64,000 nt of DNA from Gammaproteobacteria bacterium (GTDB taxonomy: Bacteria > Pseudomonadota > Gammaproteobacteria > Eutrophobiales > Eutrophobiaceae), in contig WLWS01000002.1 in the NCBI GenBank assembly GCA_012103475.1, positions 682,081-746,080 on the forward strand, in the 5' to 3' direction. Below, piece by piece: positions 50,727 to 62,200 of this stretch. How positions within the stretch are numbered: the stretch's first letter is position 1; each line of letters starts with the position of its first letter. The position numbers and the translations under genes were made by a program. The notes under the pieces are model-generated. The model made no database searches. It had not been told where the DNA came from and worked only from the letters and a program-made list of their open reading frames with translations.

Positions 50727-52031
50727 TTACCTTTTTGCGGCGTTTCCGTTTTTATCAGGATTGAGATCGGCTTCGGGATCCTTGTATGTTTCGATATCCA
50801 GCTCACCTTCCTGACTTGCAACAATAAGAGAGACTGTGGCATCACCCGTTATGTTCACTGCGGTTCGTACCATATCCAGCAAGCGGTCAACACCAATGAT
50901 TAAGGCAATGCCTTCAACAGGTAAACCTACTTGCTGTAATACCATTGCCAAAGTAATCAAACCAACTCCCGGTACTGCGGCAGTACCGACTGAGGCCAAT
51001 GTCGCTGTCAATACTACGGTTAATAAATCCACAGCACTAAGCGGAATACCATAAACCTGAGCGATAAATACAGTCGCCACACCCTGCATTATTGCCGTTC
51101 CGTCCATGTTAATTGTCGCACCCAATGGAACCGTAAACGAAGCGATGGAGTTATGTACGCCAAGTCGCTTTTCTACGGCCCGCAGTGTTATCGGCAAAGT
51201 TGCGCCGGATGATGCTGTAGAGAATGCGAAGGCCCAGATATGACGAAGTTTGGAATACATCTGTTTTGGGTTAAGACCGGTAAAAAACCTGAGCACAAGG
51301 CTGTATACACCCAAAGCATGAAGCAACAATATCATTACAACAGTAAGAAAGTATTTCGCCAGATCCACAATCGCGCCGACGCCCAACTCGGAAAATAATT
51401 TTGTCAGTAGACAAAATACACCGTAAGGAGCAAGTGTTATTAAAACGGCTACCATTTTCATTATAACCTGCTCAAAATCACGAAAAATTGCGGTGACACG
51501 CTGGCCTTCCTCACCGGAACGGGATATTGCATATCCCAGTAATAAAGAGAAGACAATAACCTGTAGCATTTTCCCTTCTGCCATTGCCTTAACTGGATTC
51601 GACGGGAAAATTTCTACCAGTACCTGCTTTAATGGTGGTGCCTGCTGTGCGACAAAATCGGCTTCGCTGATCAGGTTCATACCGACTCCGGGTTGTATCA
51701 GCATTGCCGCCAGCAATGCTGCGCTGATCGCAAGAGCCGTCGTCAACATATAAAGCAATAGAGTTTTAGTTGCGATTATTCCCATCCTCTGATTATCACC
51801 AAGTGCAGTAACACCACAGACCAGTGAGACAAAAACCAGGGGAACCACAAGAAGCTTGAGGGATGCGATAAATATCCTGCCGATGCCGTCCAGCAGACCG
51901 GCAACGAGAAAATCGTATACGTCTGTAGCAAAGGCTTCAGACAGCACCTGTGTGGAGAATAGCAGGTTCAAAACAGAGCCAGCGATAACGCCGAGAACCA
52001 TCGCGAGTAAAATTCGAGCGGTGAGAGACAT
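50727..52031 (-). CDS. Dicarboxylate/amino acid:cation symporter (DAACS family)
   Basis: STASSGATLPITLRAVEKRLGVHNSIASFTVPLGATINMDGTAIMQGVATVFIAQ...GVDRLLDMVRTAVNITGDA. Confidence 0.93.
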   Translation of the reverse strand: MSLTARILLAMVLGVIAGSVLNLLFSTQVLSEAFATDVYDFLVAGLLDGIGRIFIASLKLLVVPLVFVSLVCGVTALGDNQRMGIIATKTLLLYMLTTALAISAALLAAMLIQPGVGMNLISEADFVAQQAPPLKQVLVEIFPSNPVKAMAEGKMLQVIVFSLLLGYAISRSGEEGQRVTAIFRDFEQVIMKMVAVLITLAPYGVFCLLTKLFSELGVGAIVDLAKYFLTVVMILLLHALGVYSLVLRFFTGLNPKQMYSKLRHIWAFAFSTASSGATLPITLRAVEKRLGVHNSIASFTVPLGATINMDGTAIMQGVATVFIAQVYGIPLSAVDLLTVVLTATLASVGTAAVPGVGLITLAMVLQQVGLPVEGIALIIGVDRLLDMVRTAVNITGDATVSLIVASQEGELDIETYKDPEADLNPDKNGNAAKR

Positions 52032-52246
52032 AGTGGATAAAATTAGTTATGAAAGCTGAGTAAGACGATTATAAGCCTCCTGCAGGATTCAAACACTCGA
52101 AGAATTCGCTTAAGGGGATATTACGATAAGGCACTATTTTTCCTTTAATATCAAATTGTTATATTTTTTTTGGTTTTTTTGCATCCAAATTGCCCAGGAC
52201 GAACATCTAAATGGGTAACGTAATTAAATTTTATTGAGGAAAAGCC

Positions 52247-52528
52247 ATGAAAACTTTACCAACACTGCTATTTTGCCTTGTATTATCACTGACTGTGGCA
52301 GGCCAGAGTTATGCCATGCAACAGGTTTCATCACCCCAGAACGGGATAAATCAGGTGCTGCAAATGAAAATCGAGAAAGACCTGACACAATTGCTAAATT
52401 CGAAAAAGGCTTATCGCGGTGTAAAAAAGATAAACACGCCTGTTCGAAAAGAGCCCGCTACGGTTCAGGAAAGTGATGAAATAATCGCACCCGATTGCCT
52501 CTGCGATCTACATACACGTATTATTTAA
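52247..52528 (+). CDS. Hypothetical small exported protein
   Basis: 93 aa with signal peptide (MKTLPTLLFCLVLSLTVAGQSYA). Confidence 0.55.
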   Translation: MKTLPTLLFCLVLSLTVAGQSYAMQQVSSPQNGINQVLQMKIEKDLTQLLNSKKAYRGVKKINTPVRKEPATVQESDEIIAPDCLCDLHTRII

Positions 52529-52578
52529 TCTGAGTTCATTCTAAGCATAACTATTTGGAATATTTTCCGGAGAATAAA

Positions 52579-53283
52579 ATGAAAAACTTTTTATACAGCC
52601 TGCTTCTAAGCAGCATCCTCGTGGCTCCGGTATGGAGCGAAACCGATACTTCTTCTTCAAATACTAAAGATGGTGGCTTGAAAATCGAACTCAGTATGGA
52701 TGATGAAGCCGATACCCGGATAACTGAAAAAGAGTTGGAAACTAAAATAAAAGGAAAAGTGTTTTCAATTATCACTGATATTCTTGAGGCGGCGGGTGAT
52801 GATATTAGTGATGAAGAAAAGGCCGAAATCAAAACCGAGATTAAAGAAGCCATCACAGAAATTAAGGAAGAGGATGAAGGCACCGTTATACGACCAAAAC
52901 TCCATATCGGAGATGATGATGATTCACTTGAGTTTACTGAAGCCGCGCTGGGTGCTCTGGCTATTTTCTTTATATTCGGCACACCTATTATGATAATTGC
53001 TGCGGTTCTTTATGCCAGTTACCGTAAGAAACGACTGATGCATGAAACCATAAATCAATATGTCGCCAGCGGTAAGGACATTCCTCCGGAAGTACTGCAG
53101 GGATTGCAGAAAGAAACCGCACCAAAGAACAACCTGCATCGTGGCCTGATCATGAGCGGTCTCGGACTCGGAATTTTTCTCTGCTTTGTCATTATCGGCG
53201 CTATCCCGGCAGCTGCTCTCGGTCTGATACCTCTGTTCATAGGTCTTGCTCAACTTTTAATCTGGAAACTGGAGAATAAATAA
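52579..53283 (+). CDS. Membrane protein with DUF6249-like C-terminal region
   Basis: Signal peptide from ATG 52579 (MKNFLYSLLLSSILVAPVWSE), acidic domain, then YASYRKKRLMHETINQYVASGKDIPPEVL and two TMs. Confidence 0.65.
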   Translation: MKNFLYSLLLSSILVAPVWSETDTSSSNTKDGGLKIELSMDDEADTRITEKELETKIKGKVFSIITDILEAAGDDISDEEKAEIKTEIKEAITEIKEEDEGTVIRPKLHIGDDDDSLEFTEAALGALAIFFIFGTPIMIIAAVLYASYRKKRLMHETINQYVASGKDIPPEVLQGLQKETAPKNNLHRGLIMSGLGLGIFLCFVIIGAIPAAALGLIPLFIGLAQLLIWKLENK

Positions 53284-53306
53284 CACGGCAGAACAGAAAT
53301 ATTTCG

Positions 53307-53846
53307 ATGGAAATTGATGACCAGACCCTGATAGAAAGGGTTCTGGACAAGGGAGATGAACATGCATTTTCCGAACTGGTAAAACGATATCAGTCTCAAT
53401 TACGCTACTCATTGAGACAACTTACCGGCTGGGACGAAGCACTTGCGGACGATCTGGCGCAGGAGACTTTTATAAAAGCGTACAAGTCGCTTAAGCAGTT
53501 CAAAGGCAAGGCAAAATTCTTCACCTGGCTCTATCGCATTGCCTACAACTGTTTTGCTGCCTATTATCGCAGCCACAAAGCCGAATTACAGTTGAACGAC
53601 GAAGATATTCCGGATCCGGGCTTTAACCCGGAACTTGCCAGTGATTTACACAGGGATTTTGCCAGAGCCTTAAAAGCATTTGAACCACAACAGAGAATGG
53701 CGCTACACTTAAGTTTCCAGCGCCAGCTGTCACATAGCGAAATTTCCGAAGTGATGGAAATTCCACTGGGAACCGTGAAAAGCTACATTTCACGGGGACA
53801 GGACAAACTTAAGCAGCAGATGATAAGTTGGCAATCAGGAGTCTAA
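53307..53846 (+). CDS. RNA polymerase ECF-type sigma factor
   Basis: DEHAFSELVKRYQSQLRYSLRQLTGWDEALADDLAQETFIKAYKSLKQFKGKAKFFTWLYRIAYN...HSEISEVMEIPLGTVKSYISRGQDKLKQQ. Confidence 0.92.
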   Translation: MEIDDQTLIERVLDKGDEHAFSELVKRYQSQLRYSLRQLTGWDEALADDLAQETFIKAYKSLKQFKGKAKFFTWLYRIAYNCFAAYYRSHKAELQLNDEDIPDPGFNPELASDLHRDFARALKAFEPQQRMALHLSFQRQLSHSEISEVMEIPLGTVKSYISRGQDKLKQQMISWQSGV

Positions 53847-53848
53847 AT

Positions 53849-54187
53849 ATGCAAGGCACAAATAATTTTGATGATTTGCTCGGTAACTTAAGAGAAACCG
53901 AACCCTATATTGCCGATGAAGGATTTACTTCGGGCATTATCGCCCGCCTCCCCGAGGCCGAACAACTACCTGCCTGGTTGAGTAATCTGATACTACTTGT
54001 ATTCACTGCAATGGGCTCTGGTATCGCTGCATGGCAATTACCGGTCTCCAAAATGGTTTCTTTTACTACTTCATCAATTACTTCTTTACCTGCCTTCAGT
54101 TCAATTCCTATGATTGGTGTTGGCGCAACGATTACTTTTTTACTGAGCTATGTGATTATTTGGTTAGTTCATAGTGATGCTATTTAA
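53849..54187 (+). CDS. Putative anti-sigma/membrane partner of the ECF sigma factor
   Basis: Immediately downstream of the sigma gene; short cytosolic N-terminus plus two TM segments. Confidence 0.55.
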   Translation: MQGTNNFDDLLGNLRETEPYIADEGFTSGIIARLPEAEQLPAWLSNLILLVFTAMGSGIAAWQLPVSKMVSFTTSSITSLPAFSSIPMIGVGATITFLLSYVIIWLVHSDAI

Positions 54188-54225
54188 ACATTTCAACAAA
54201 AGCTGACTATTGACGTCTTACAGGA

Positions 54226-55581
54226 GTGCTCTCAATGAAAGTTCACAAGCTGTCAATTGTTTACACCTTGCTTGTGAATGCAATCACCTCGATATTTTGT
54301 TTCGTCGTCAGCACGAGTCTCCTGTCAGCAGAGTCTTCATTAGAAGATTATCAACAACGAATTAACATGATACAGAAAAGTATCGGTCCCTACAGTGAAG
54401 AGCTGATTCAACCTACTTTACAAATGGGTCTTATATTGCATGAAAACAATCAATTCTCTGATGCCAACGAGAGACTTGAATCTGCACTTTATTTACACCG
54501 GGTAAATTATGGTCTTCAGGATCTGCAACAATCTTCGATAGTCGATCTTCTTATCAGCAATAACCTGAATCGTCAGGACTGGAAGTCCGCTGATAATAAT
54601 TTTCATAAACTACATTGGCTGCATCGAAGAAATCTTGATTCAAATGATCCAGAATTACTTGCCGTACTGGACAGACTCATAGCCTGGCATCTGGTTGCCA
54701 CCAATTTAAAAACAGGCCAGCATCCGGGCAAACATTTCATGAAGTTGCTGGAACTAAATCAACGTGCACTTGAAATAGTTGATAATTATCCCGTGCAAGA
54801 CCAGCTGGAACTATCCAGAAGACTTTACAAACTGGCTTTAGTGCATTACTACATAGCAATCGCGGTCCAGCGTGGTGATTCAGTCGGTCGCTATCTGCTG
54901 GAAGAATTTGATCCTATTCAACTCAGCGACAGTTATGAGACGGCCAGTGAAAAAACGGCTTTAAAGATGTTCAGAAAAAGTCGCCAGCTGATTGTTCGAA
55001 TAGTAAGTCTTCATCAGGATATTGTGCCTGCCACTAAAGATAGCCGAGCAATTGCGCAGTTGTATCTGGCAGACTGGGATTTACTCTTTAATCGACACGC
55101 GAATGCAAATCGCGGTTATCAAAATTCTTATGACATTCTACTTGAGCGCGGTTATTCCAGTGATTTAATTAATTCTTTTTTCGACCAACCCATACTCTTG
55201 CCAAAGTCCGAGTTCATTCCCGATTTGATGACGAAATATGCGCTTCAATATGAAAAAAATGAAATCCCCGAGACTGGCACAATGGAATTCGTAGGCTGGT
55301 CCAAATCACTTCCCGGAGTCAAGTATCCTACGGCGGAGATTAATAATATTGTCTCGGCCAGTACAGAGCGTTTTGCAGATGTGTCTTTTGATGTCTTGAA
55401 AGATGGTCTAGCGAAAAACATTGTTATAGGCAAACACAAACGCAAAAGTGGCCTCCCCAGAAGGACTACTTACGAAGCCATCTGGTCAGCGCAATTCCGG
55501 CCTCGCTTAATTGAAGGCAGAGCAGTAGCTGTGTCTGGAGTCACAACCCGTTTTTATATGCCCAGTATCGAGAACAAATAA
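54226..55581 (+). CDS. Hypothetical exported TPR-like protein with TonB-C-terminal-like end
   Basis: Start ATG near 54235 possible; helical repeats; C-terminus RFADVSFDVLKDGLAKNIVIGKHKRKSGLPRRTTYEAIWSAQFRPRLIEGRAVAVSGVTTRFYMP. Confidence 0.55.
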   Translation: MLSMKVHKLSIVYTLLVNAITSIFCFVVSTSLLSAESSLEDYQQRINMIQKSIGPYSEELIQPTLQMGLILHENNQFSDANERLESALYLHRVNYGLQDLQQSSIVDLLISNNLNRQDWKSADNNFHKLHWLHRRNLDSNDPELLAVLDRLIAWHLVATNLKTGQHPGKHFMKLLELNQRALEIVDNYPVQDQLELSRRLYKLALVHYYIAIAVQRGDSVGRYLLEEFDPIQLSDSYETASEKTALKMFRKSRQLIVRIVSLHQDIVPATKDSRAIAQLYLADWDLLFNRHANANRGYQNSYDILLERGYSSDLINSFFDQPILLPKSEFIPDLMTKYALQYEKNEIPETGTMEFVGWSKSLPGVKYPTAEINNIVSASTERFADVSFDVLKDGLAKNIVIGKHKRKSGLPRRTTYEAIWSAQFRPRLIEGRAVAVSGVTTRFYMPSIENK

Positions 55582-57237
55582 TTAGCGTAATAGCTGACTG
55601 ATATCTTCAATCATATCCCGGTAGTTTTTCCAACGACCACAGGAATTCTGATGCAGGCCTTCGCGAACCTGCCAGACACTGGCCGTTTTTACAGGATTAG
55701 CGCTTTCACTGAAATTCAGACAGGCTGGATCCCACTCCAGTTCTAGAAAATCCAGCAAGCCGGACAACAAAGGTTCAGGCTCGTTCACCAGATTTTCATA
55801 ATCTACAGTGAATATATTATCGGCAAAACATTCATGCCAGTGTTCCATCAGGACAAGATGTTGCTGATAATAGTGAGCGATATTTTCCATTCGTGTAGCG
55901 TAATGCAGGTTACCACCAAGCTGCTGGAAAAATACGGAAAGGCAATTATCGAGTGGATTACGTTTTGTATAGATGATTCTGGCTGATGGATAAAGCATTT
56001 TTATCAGACCAAGAAACAGAAAATTGTCAGGTTGCTTGTCCGTTATATTCCAGGCTTTGGGAAAAAGCGATTCAAGTAAAGACAAATATTGGTAACCAAC
56101 CGCGTGCAGTTCCTCCGCTGTCGATGTGGCTACTCTATCCGGATAGGGAGTAAAATTTTGCGTGACCAGCCATTGTAGAAAATCCAGTTCTCCTGCCGCA
56201 ATTATCGAATTGTGCGCGGACAAAATCTGTTCAATCAATGTAGAACCGGAACGAAACATACCGCAGATAAATATCGGCGAGACAGAAGGATCCCCGTCAG
56301 CATCTCTGATTCGGTTTTTCGAGAACACCTTTTTAAGATTATGAAATCCCGTTTCTACATCCGCAGTAACATAAGGAGGGTTGCGAGCACTACCGAGTTC
56401 ATTTCCTTTCGTATAGGCTTCAACTGCCCTGTCGTACTGAGCTAAATCATCATAAGATTTTCCCAATGCGAAAAAAATACTCTCTTTACCTATAGGATCG
56501 GCAGTGTCACGATTAGAAGCTGTTTCAAGCTTGTCGAGTAAATCCTTATCTTCTTCGCCAATTTTTTTCATATACGCCAGTCTTGAAAGTGACTCAAGAT
56601 GCTGGGAATCAAGCGTAAGAATTTTTTCATACAATCTGGCCGCTGTAGCTCTGTCACCCCGCTCTTCACTCAAGCCCGCCAAATTAAATAGCGCCGGAAT
56701 ATACTGCGGGTCAATCTGAAGAGCCTGTTCATACATACTGTGGGCTTTATCAGCCTGACGCATTTCAGAGTAAAGGACACCCAGGTTCGAGTAGACTTCT
56801 TCTGCTCCCCTAACTCCCAGTGTCAGTGATTTTTCATAAGCTTCTAGCGCATCGGAAAAACGTTTCCCGCGCTTGTATAAAAGAGCCAGGTTAAACCAGG
56901 CATCAGCATTACCAGCATGACGTCCGACAAAATCCTGATAGTAAGATATGGCGATACCCAGTTGACCGAAGCCAGTCAGCATCCCGGCCAGTCTATCCAG
57001 ATAGAAAAGACTGTCTGGCTTTTCTGCATGCAATTTTTTAAGTGTGTTCATCGCCTCCAGTGGGCGCTGGTTCTGCATATAGAATTCCAGCAATGCATTC
57101 AAGGATTGCTCCGGATCAGCACTCATCTCAACCAATGCAACAAGTTCACGTTCTGCTGCTTCAAAATTCCCATTTCTGAGTAGTTCAGCGGCCTTGTTAA
57201 TCTGGATCTGAAAATTATCGCCATTACTCATTGTCAA
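55582..57237 (-). CDS. TPR-containing sulfotransferase family protein
   Basis: TPRs followed by ICGMFRSGSTLIEQILSAHNSIIAAGELDFL...TDKQPDNFLFLGLIKMLYPSARIIYTKRNPLDNCLSVFFQQL. Confidence 0.9.
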   Translation of the reverse strand: MTMSNGDNFQIQINKAAELLRNGNFEAAERELVALVEMSADPEQSLNALLEFYMQNQRPLEAMNTLKKLHAEKPDSLFYLDRLAGMLTGFGQLGIAISYYQDFVGRHAGNADAWFNLALLYKRGKRFSDALEAYEKSLTLGVRGAEEVYSNLGVLYSEMRQADKAHSMYEQALQIDPQYIPALFNLAGLSEERGDRATAARLYEKILTLDSQHLESLSRLAYMKKIGEEDKDLLDKLETASNRDTADPIGKESIFFALGKSYDDLAQYDRAVEAYTKGNELGSARNPPYVTADVETGFHNLKKVFSKNRIRDADGDPSVSPIFICGMFRSGSTLIEQILSAHNSIIAAGELDFLQWLVTQNFTPYPDRVATSTAEELHAVGYQYLSLLESLFPKAWNITDKQPDNFLFLGLIKMLYPSARIIYTKRNPLDNCLSVFFQQLGGNLHYATRMENIAHYYQQHLVLMEHWHECFADNIFTVDYENLVNEPEPLLSGLLDFLELEWDPACLNFSESANPVKTASVWQVREGLHQNSCGRWKNYRDMIEDISQLLR

Positions 57238-57254
57238 AAATATCTCATCTGTAC

Positions 57255-59093
57255 TTAGTCGTGAACAGGTACAACATCGAAGGCGACTGTTGTTCGAGGC
57301 TCATTTGATTCAAATGGCACAGTTCCATGCCACATATAAGATGGAAATAAGACCAGACGACCAGTCTGTGGTTGAATTTTATGTACAGCCAGACCACGCC
57401 AACCCAGATCAATATCCGGCTCTCCAAATTTGATGCCACCACCATGCTCATCCGATTCACTCACTTCAGTTGGTACGTGCACATAATACGCCGAGCTGAT
57501 CCAGCCCAGCGGATGTACATGCATAGTGTGATATCCGGGTGCATGCAAGCGAACTGACCAGGAAGCCGAATAGGAAAAGCGATCGCTCTTACGCATGAGT
57601 AAGGGATGCTGGCTATGGTCGGCGAGCTTACTGATATAATCCTGAACACAGGCACTTAACCCTGCCTTTAATTCCTGAATTTCAGGTTCTCTTCGATCCA
57701 GTAAATCACCATGAGTCTGAGTGCCTCCTCGCAAGGTTTGTTCAGGAGGATGACGCCTGCCAACATGCAATTTATCCAGCAACTGCATAAGGTTCCGGTT
57801 AAATTCAGCGGCATCAGAGTAGCGTTCCGAGATGGGTATGTCATAGACCTGAACAAGATTTTCATAATCGTTTATGAAAGCGTCTGCTTCATTCTCCAAC
57901 ATACGCCAGCATAAACCCAGATAGGCAATCGCCCGTTGATTAAAGGGCATGTCATCGGCCGCTTTCTGCGCGTACACAAGGGCTTTTTCCGGTTCTTCAC
58001 GGGCAAGTAAAGCACGAGCATAACTTATACCGTGATTCGGGTTTGTATCCGCGCAGCTGACTGCATTGGCGTGAGTTTGTAAAGCGCGTGTCCAATCCCC
58101 CTGTCCTTCAAAGGTGTAGGCCAGCAAACTTTTTAATTCACTGGATTCGGGTGCATGCACTAAAGCTGCGCTTAGCACCTCCTCCGCTTTTTCAAAACTT
58201 TCACCCTGATTCAGCGCCATCCCGTATGCCAGTGCCAGTGCCTGAGATTTCGGATTCGTCAATAGTGCCTGTTGGTAGGACTGTAAATACTCCTCTTCTC
58301 GTTCCAACTGGAAAAGCAGGCTATTCAGTGAACGGTGACTGGCGAGATCTTCAGGATCACGCGTAATTGCCTTCCGGTAATTCTCCAACGCATTGTCCAT
58401 ATCCAGCCTGTCCACCTGTACACTGGCTAGATTCTGGTAAATTTCCGCTCGATCAAGCCCCAGCGCCCGGGCTTTTTCGAAACACTCCATCGCTTCCAGC
58501 GATTTTCCCTGCATGCGTAAACACACACCCATATTATGATGCGCTTCGGCGTAATCAGGCCGGAATTCGATTGCTTTTCCAAGACACTGTATTGCCTGAT
58601 CAAGTTCATTCTCTGCCTTAAAAATGTTACTCAGTCCCAGGCAAGCCACAGCATCGTCCGGCTGAATTTTCAAACATTGTTTCAAAGCGTCCAATGCTGC
58701 CTGACTGTTCTCTATTTCTATATAAGTCAGACCCAGATTTCGCCAGGCTTCGGCGTAGGCAGGTTTAATTTTGACCGCCTGTAGATAACACTCAATCGCT
58801 TCATGGGAGCGCTCACATGCGGATAAGGCATTGGCAAGATTGTTGGCTACTTCAGCCTGCTCTGGAAATAGTTTTAGAGAACGAGACATTAACTCAATAG
58901 CAGGTTCGTATTCGCCTAGTTGCGAATGTAGCAGACCGGTTAATTGTAAAGCGGTGGGATGCTCACTCTCTTGTTCAAGAAATTGTTGATAAAGCGGCAT
59001 AGCCTTATCTGGTAAACCTGCCTGATGAGCATTTATTGCTTTCTGCAACAAGGCCGGTAATTGTGCCGGGGTAGAGGGCGACTTATTACTCAT
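57255..59093 (-). CDS. TPR protein with C-terminal 2OG-Fe(II) oxygenase domain
   Basis: Multiple TPRs; SWSVRLHAPGYHTMHVHPLGWISSAYYVHVP...GGGIKFGEP...VHKIQPQTGRLVLFPSYMWHGTVPFESNEPRTTVAFDV. Confidence 0.85.
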   Translation of the reverse strand: MSNKSPSTPAQLPALLQKAINAHQAGLPDKAMPLYQQFLEQESEHPTALQLTGLLHSQLGEYEPAIELMSRSLKLFPEQAEVANNLANALSACERSHEAIECYLQAVKIKPAYAEAWRNLGLTYIEIENSQAALDALKQCLKIQPDDAVACLGLSNIFKAENELDQAIQCLGKAIEFRPDYAEAHHNMGVCLRMQGKSLEAMECFEKARALGLDRAEIYQNLASVQVDRLDMDNALENYRKAITRDPEDLASHRSLNSLLFQLEREEEYLQSYQQALLTNPKSQALALAYGMALNQGESFEKAEEVLSAALVHAPESSELKSLLAYTFEGQGDWTRALQTHANAVSCADTNPNHGISYARALLAREEPEKALVYAQKAADDMPFNQRAIAYLGLCWRMLENEADAFINDYENLVQVYDIPISERYSDAAEFNRNLMQLLDKLHVGRRHPPEQTLRGGTQTHGDLLDRREPEIQELKAGLSACVQDYISKLADHSQHPLLMRKSDRFSYSASWSVRLHAPGYHTMHVHPLGWISSAYYVHVPTEVSESDEHGGGIKFGEPDIDLGWRGLAVHKIQPQTGRLVLFPSYMWHGTVPFESNEPRTTVAFDVVPVHD

Positions 59094-59150
59094 GCTAAAC
59101 AGTATACTCGCGTGCTTAAGTCATATAGATGAATTTAAAACGAACTGCGC

Positions 59151-59182
59151 AAATAAAAACGGCGGACCTGAGTCCGCCGTTT
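59151..59182 (-). terminator. Rho-independent terminator downstream of the TonB-dependent receptor
   Basis: AAACGGCGGAC-CTGA-GTCCGCCGTTT: perfect 11-bp stem, 4-nt loop, with T-rich tail on the minus strand (GTTTTTATTT). Confidence 0.85.
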
Positions 59183-59204
59183 ATATTACTCACTTTACTG
59201 CCGT

Positions 59205-62200
59205 TTAGAACTTCTGGGTCACCCCGAAGAACATATAGCGACCAAGTGTGTCCCAGGTACCCGGAACCGTATTACCATTACCGAAAGTAGAAACGTTATT
59301 GAAGAAACCATTAATAGGTGGATCATTATCCAATACGTTGCTGACGCCAATGTTAACTACAGTTTCGCCATACCCAATCCACTGCGGCGTATAGGCCATG
59401 GAAAGATCCAGATAGCTCTCATCACCAGCTGAACGAGGGTTGCCCTGAAAGTTATCCACACCTTTAATAAACCGCCATGAAGCGTTAAAGCTCAGATCCC
59501 ACGGAGTTGTCCAGGTGGAACTGAGTGTATGCTTCCATTCGGGACGTGGGCGCTGACAGGAACCGCCAAAAAAGCCTGCACATTCCTCGATAGCAGCGCC
59601 TGGTGCGAGTTGTTGCAACCATTTTTCAGTCCAGGTACCTCTCATGGAGAAGTCCAGACTGCCGTAATCACCAACTTCCATTGCGTAACTAGTAGCGATA
59701 TCGATACCAGAAGTTTCGAAGAAGCCAATGTTTACGTTAGTGGAGGTAACATTCGGAGCGGTCGCACTGCTACCAATCCAGAGGTTACCGTTGGCGGGTG
59801 AGCGATTAACCAGATTACAGAAAGCCGGATCACCAGTCAGACCACATTGGTTCACAATAAACTCAGGCTGAACATCATCAATAGCATTCTTAATGGTGAT
59901 GCTCCAGTAGTCGATACTCAACTGGAAGCCTGGAATCTGATCAGGCGTAAATACTGCCCCAACAGTAAAAGAGTTGGATTTTTCTGGATCCAGATTCGGA
60001 TTACCACCAAAAACGCCGTTGTACTGACCAGCCGGGCTCAGAGGAATGGTACCGTACTGAGCTGCGGTAACGCCTGAGTTGGCACACTGCGCTGCAGATT
60101 GTGCAGGAGTAGGTCCTGCACAAGGATCAACACCAGCCCAAAGACCCAGGTTCTGCGGCTCGAACAACTCACGGATATTGGCCACACGAGAAGCTCGTGA
60201 ATAACCACCGCGTAGTTTAAAGCCGGATACTGGTGTGTATTCACCCTGGAATTTGTAAGTATCGGTTTTCTTGCCAATACTGTAATCCGAGTAACGATAA
60301 CCAACGTCCAGTGTTAAAGACTCAATCCAGTCCTGATTCTGAGCGATTGGAATCTGCGCTTCGACAAAGAACTCAGTCACATCCAGTGCACCGTTTACAG
60401 CCGCCGTCGGACCACCCTGACCTGCACCATCACCCGATGTGTAACCGGCATCTGGTTTGTAGTCCATGCGTTCATCACGGAATTCGCCACCGAGTACTAT
60501 CTGCATGCCATCTTCAGCCATCGGACTGACGAAACCGTAGTTGGTCAAGTCGCCAGAGACAAAGCCGACATACTGATCCTGTTTCAGGCTACCCTGAGCA
60601 AAAAGGTCAATAAACAGATAGTTGATCTGGGCCTGTGTAACACCGCCTGTCTGAAATACGTTCCATGGAACACAGGTCGGGTCGCTGCCATCTACAACAG
60701 ATTGACAGGTAGGTGCTCCGCCGGGACCAGCTACGACGTTTAAGGCTCGAGTAACTCGAGTGGTAGAGAGGTCATTGTTATAGAGCTCACTAAGATCGGT
60801 ACGTGAAATATTAACGAAAGCGTCATAACTCCAGTCATCATTGATCTCGCCTTTGGCTCCGAACAGTAAACGATAAGAGGTATGTTGAATATCGTCATTA
60901 CGCGGACCACCTTCAACGTTACGACGACCGATGTATAAAGGTACGTTCGCAGTTGGGTCGCCAGCCGCTGCAGCAATCTGTGCCCCGGTACAACCAACTG
61001 CACCAGCCTGTTGCGCTGACAATAGTGGATTATTACAGTTCAGTGACGTGGTAACGAAGAAAGCACCAGAAGGCGCGATCTGAGCATTGGTCTTGTCATC
61101 CATAAACTGAAATTCAGCGTAGGCTTCAAAGTGCTCGTTGACTTCATAGTGACCAAACATGCCAGCGGTAAAACGCTCATCCGGACGTTGAAAATGGTTA
61201 GCCGGAGCATAATTATAGTAACTATAATCCCAGGGAACGAACTGGTTACCGGCGACCGTCAGGTAGCCAGTGTTAGATGTCGCCCCACCAAAGTCTGTGA
61301 ACAAACCAGTGGGAAGCGTCGCCGAACCAGCGCAGGAATGGGGTCCGTCAGCATCATCAATGGAACAGGCGCTGAAGTCTCTTTCAGATTGCGTTACCGG
61401 GTTAATCTGACGATAACCAAGATAAGCCGTGATGTTACCTTTGCCGTCAAACACCCATTGTAACGTTGACATCATGACCACCGCCATCCCAGACACTGCC
61501 TGGAGCCTGTTGGAAGCCACTGTTACCTATAGCTGTCTGAGCTTCGCTATTGCCCTGATTGTGGTGGTAACCGGAATATTGATAATCAACCTGCAGGCCT
61601 TCAAAGTCGCGCTTCATGACAAAGTTAACAACACCGGCCATAGCATCCGAACCATAGGTTGATGAAGCACCACCGGTCAGAACTTCGATTCGTTCGACCA
61701 GCGCACCGGGTACCTGGTTGATGTCAGGCGCTAACTGAAAAACGTCGCCAAAACCCATGCGATGTCCGTTGGTCAAGACCAGAGTACGATCGGATGTCAA
61801 TCCACGTAAATCGATGGTTGCGGTACCGACCGCGCCGTTAGCTTCATTAGCGGTGAATTCAGGTGTAATTGAAGGCAAATCGTTGAGCAGGTCTTCAACA
61901 CGCGTGATACCACGTGCGCTGAGTTCTTCTGCTTTAATCATCGAAACAGGACTTGAGCTGACTAGATTGGAATCAGTCGCGATTCGAGAACCGGTCACGA
62001 CAACTTCTTCAACGGTTTCATCTCCAGTTCCGAGTATGCCTTTTACTACGGCACCTGGAACTGAAAGCACACCCTTAACTACATTCCCTACACCTTCTGC
62101 AACACCCTCGACAACATTTTTGTCCTCTTCCTGTGCATAACCCACAGTTGGAGCAACAACAGTTGCTGCAATTGCTGCGGTCGACAACGCGCGATGCACT

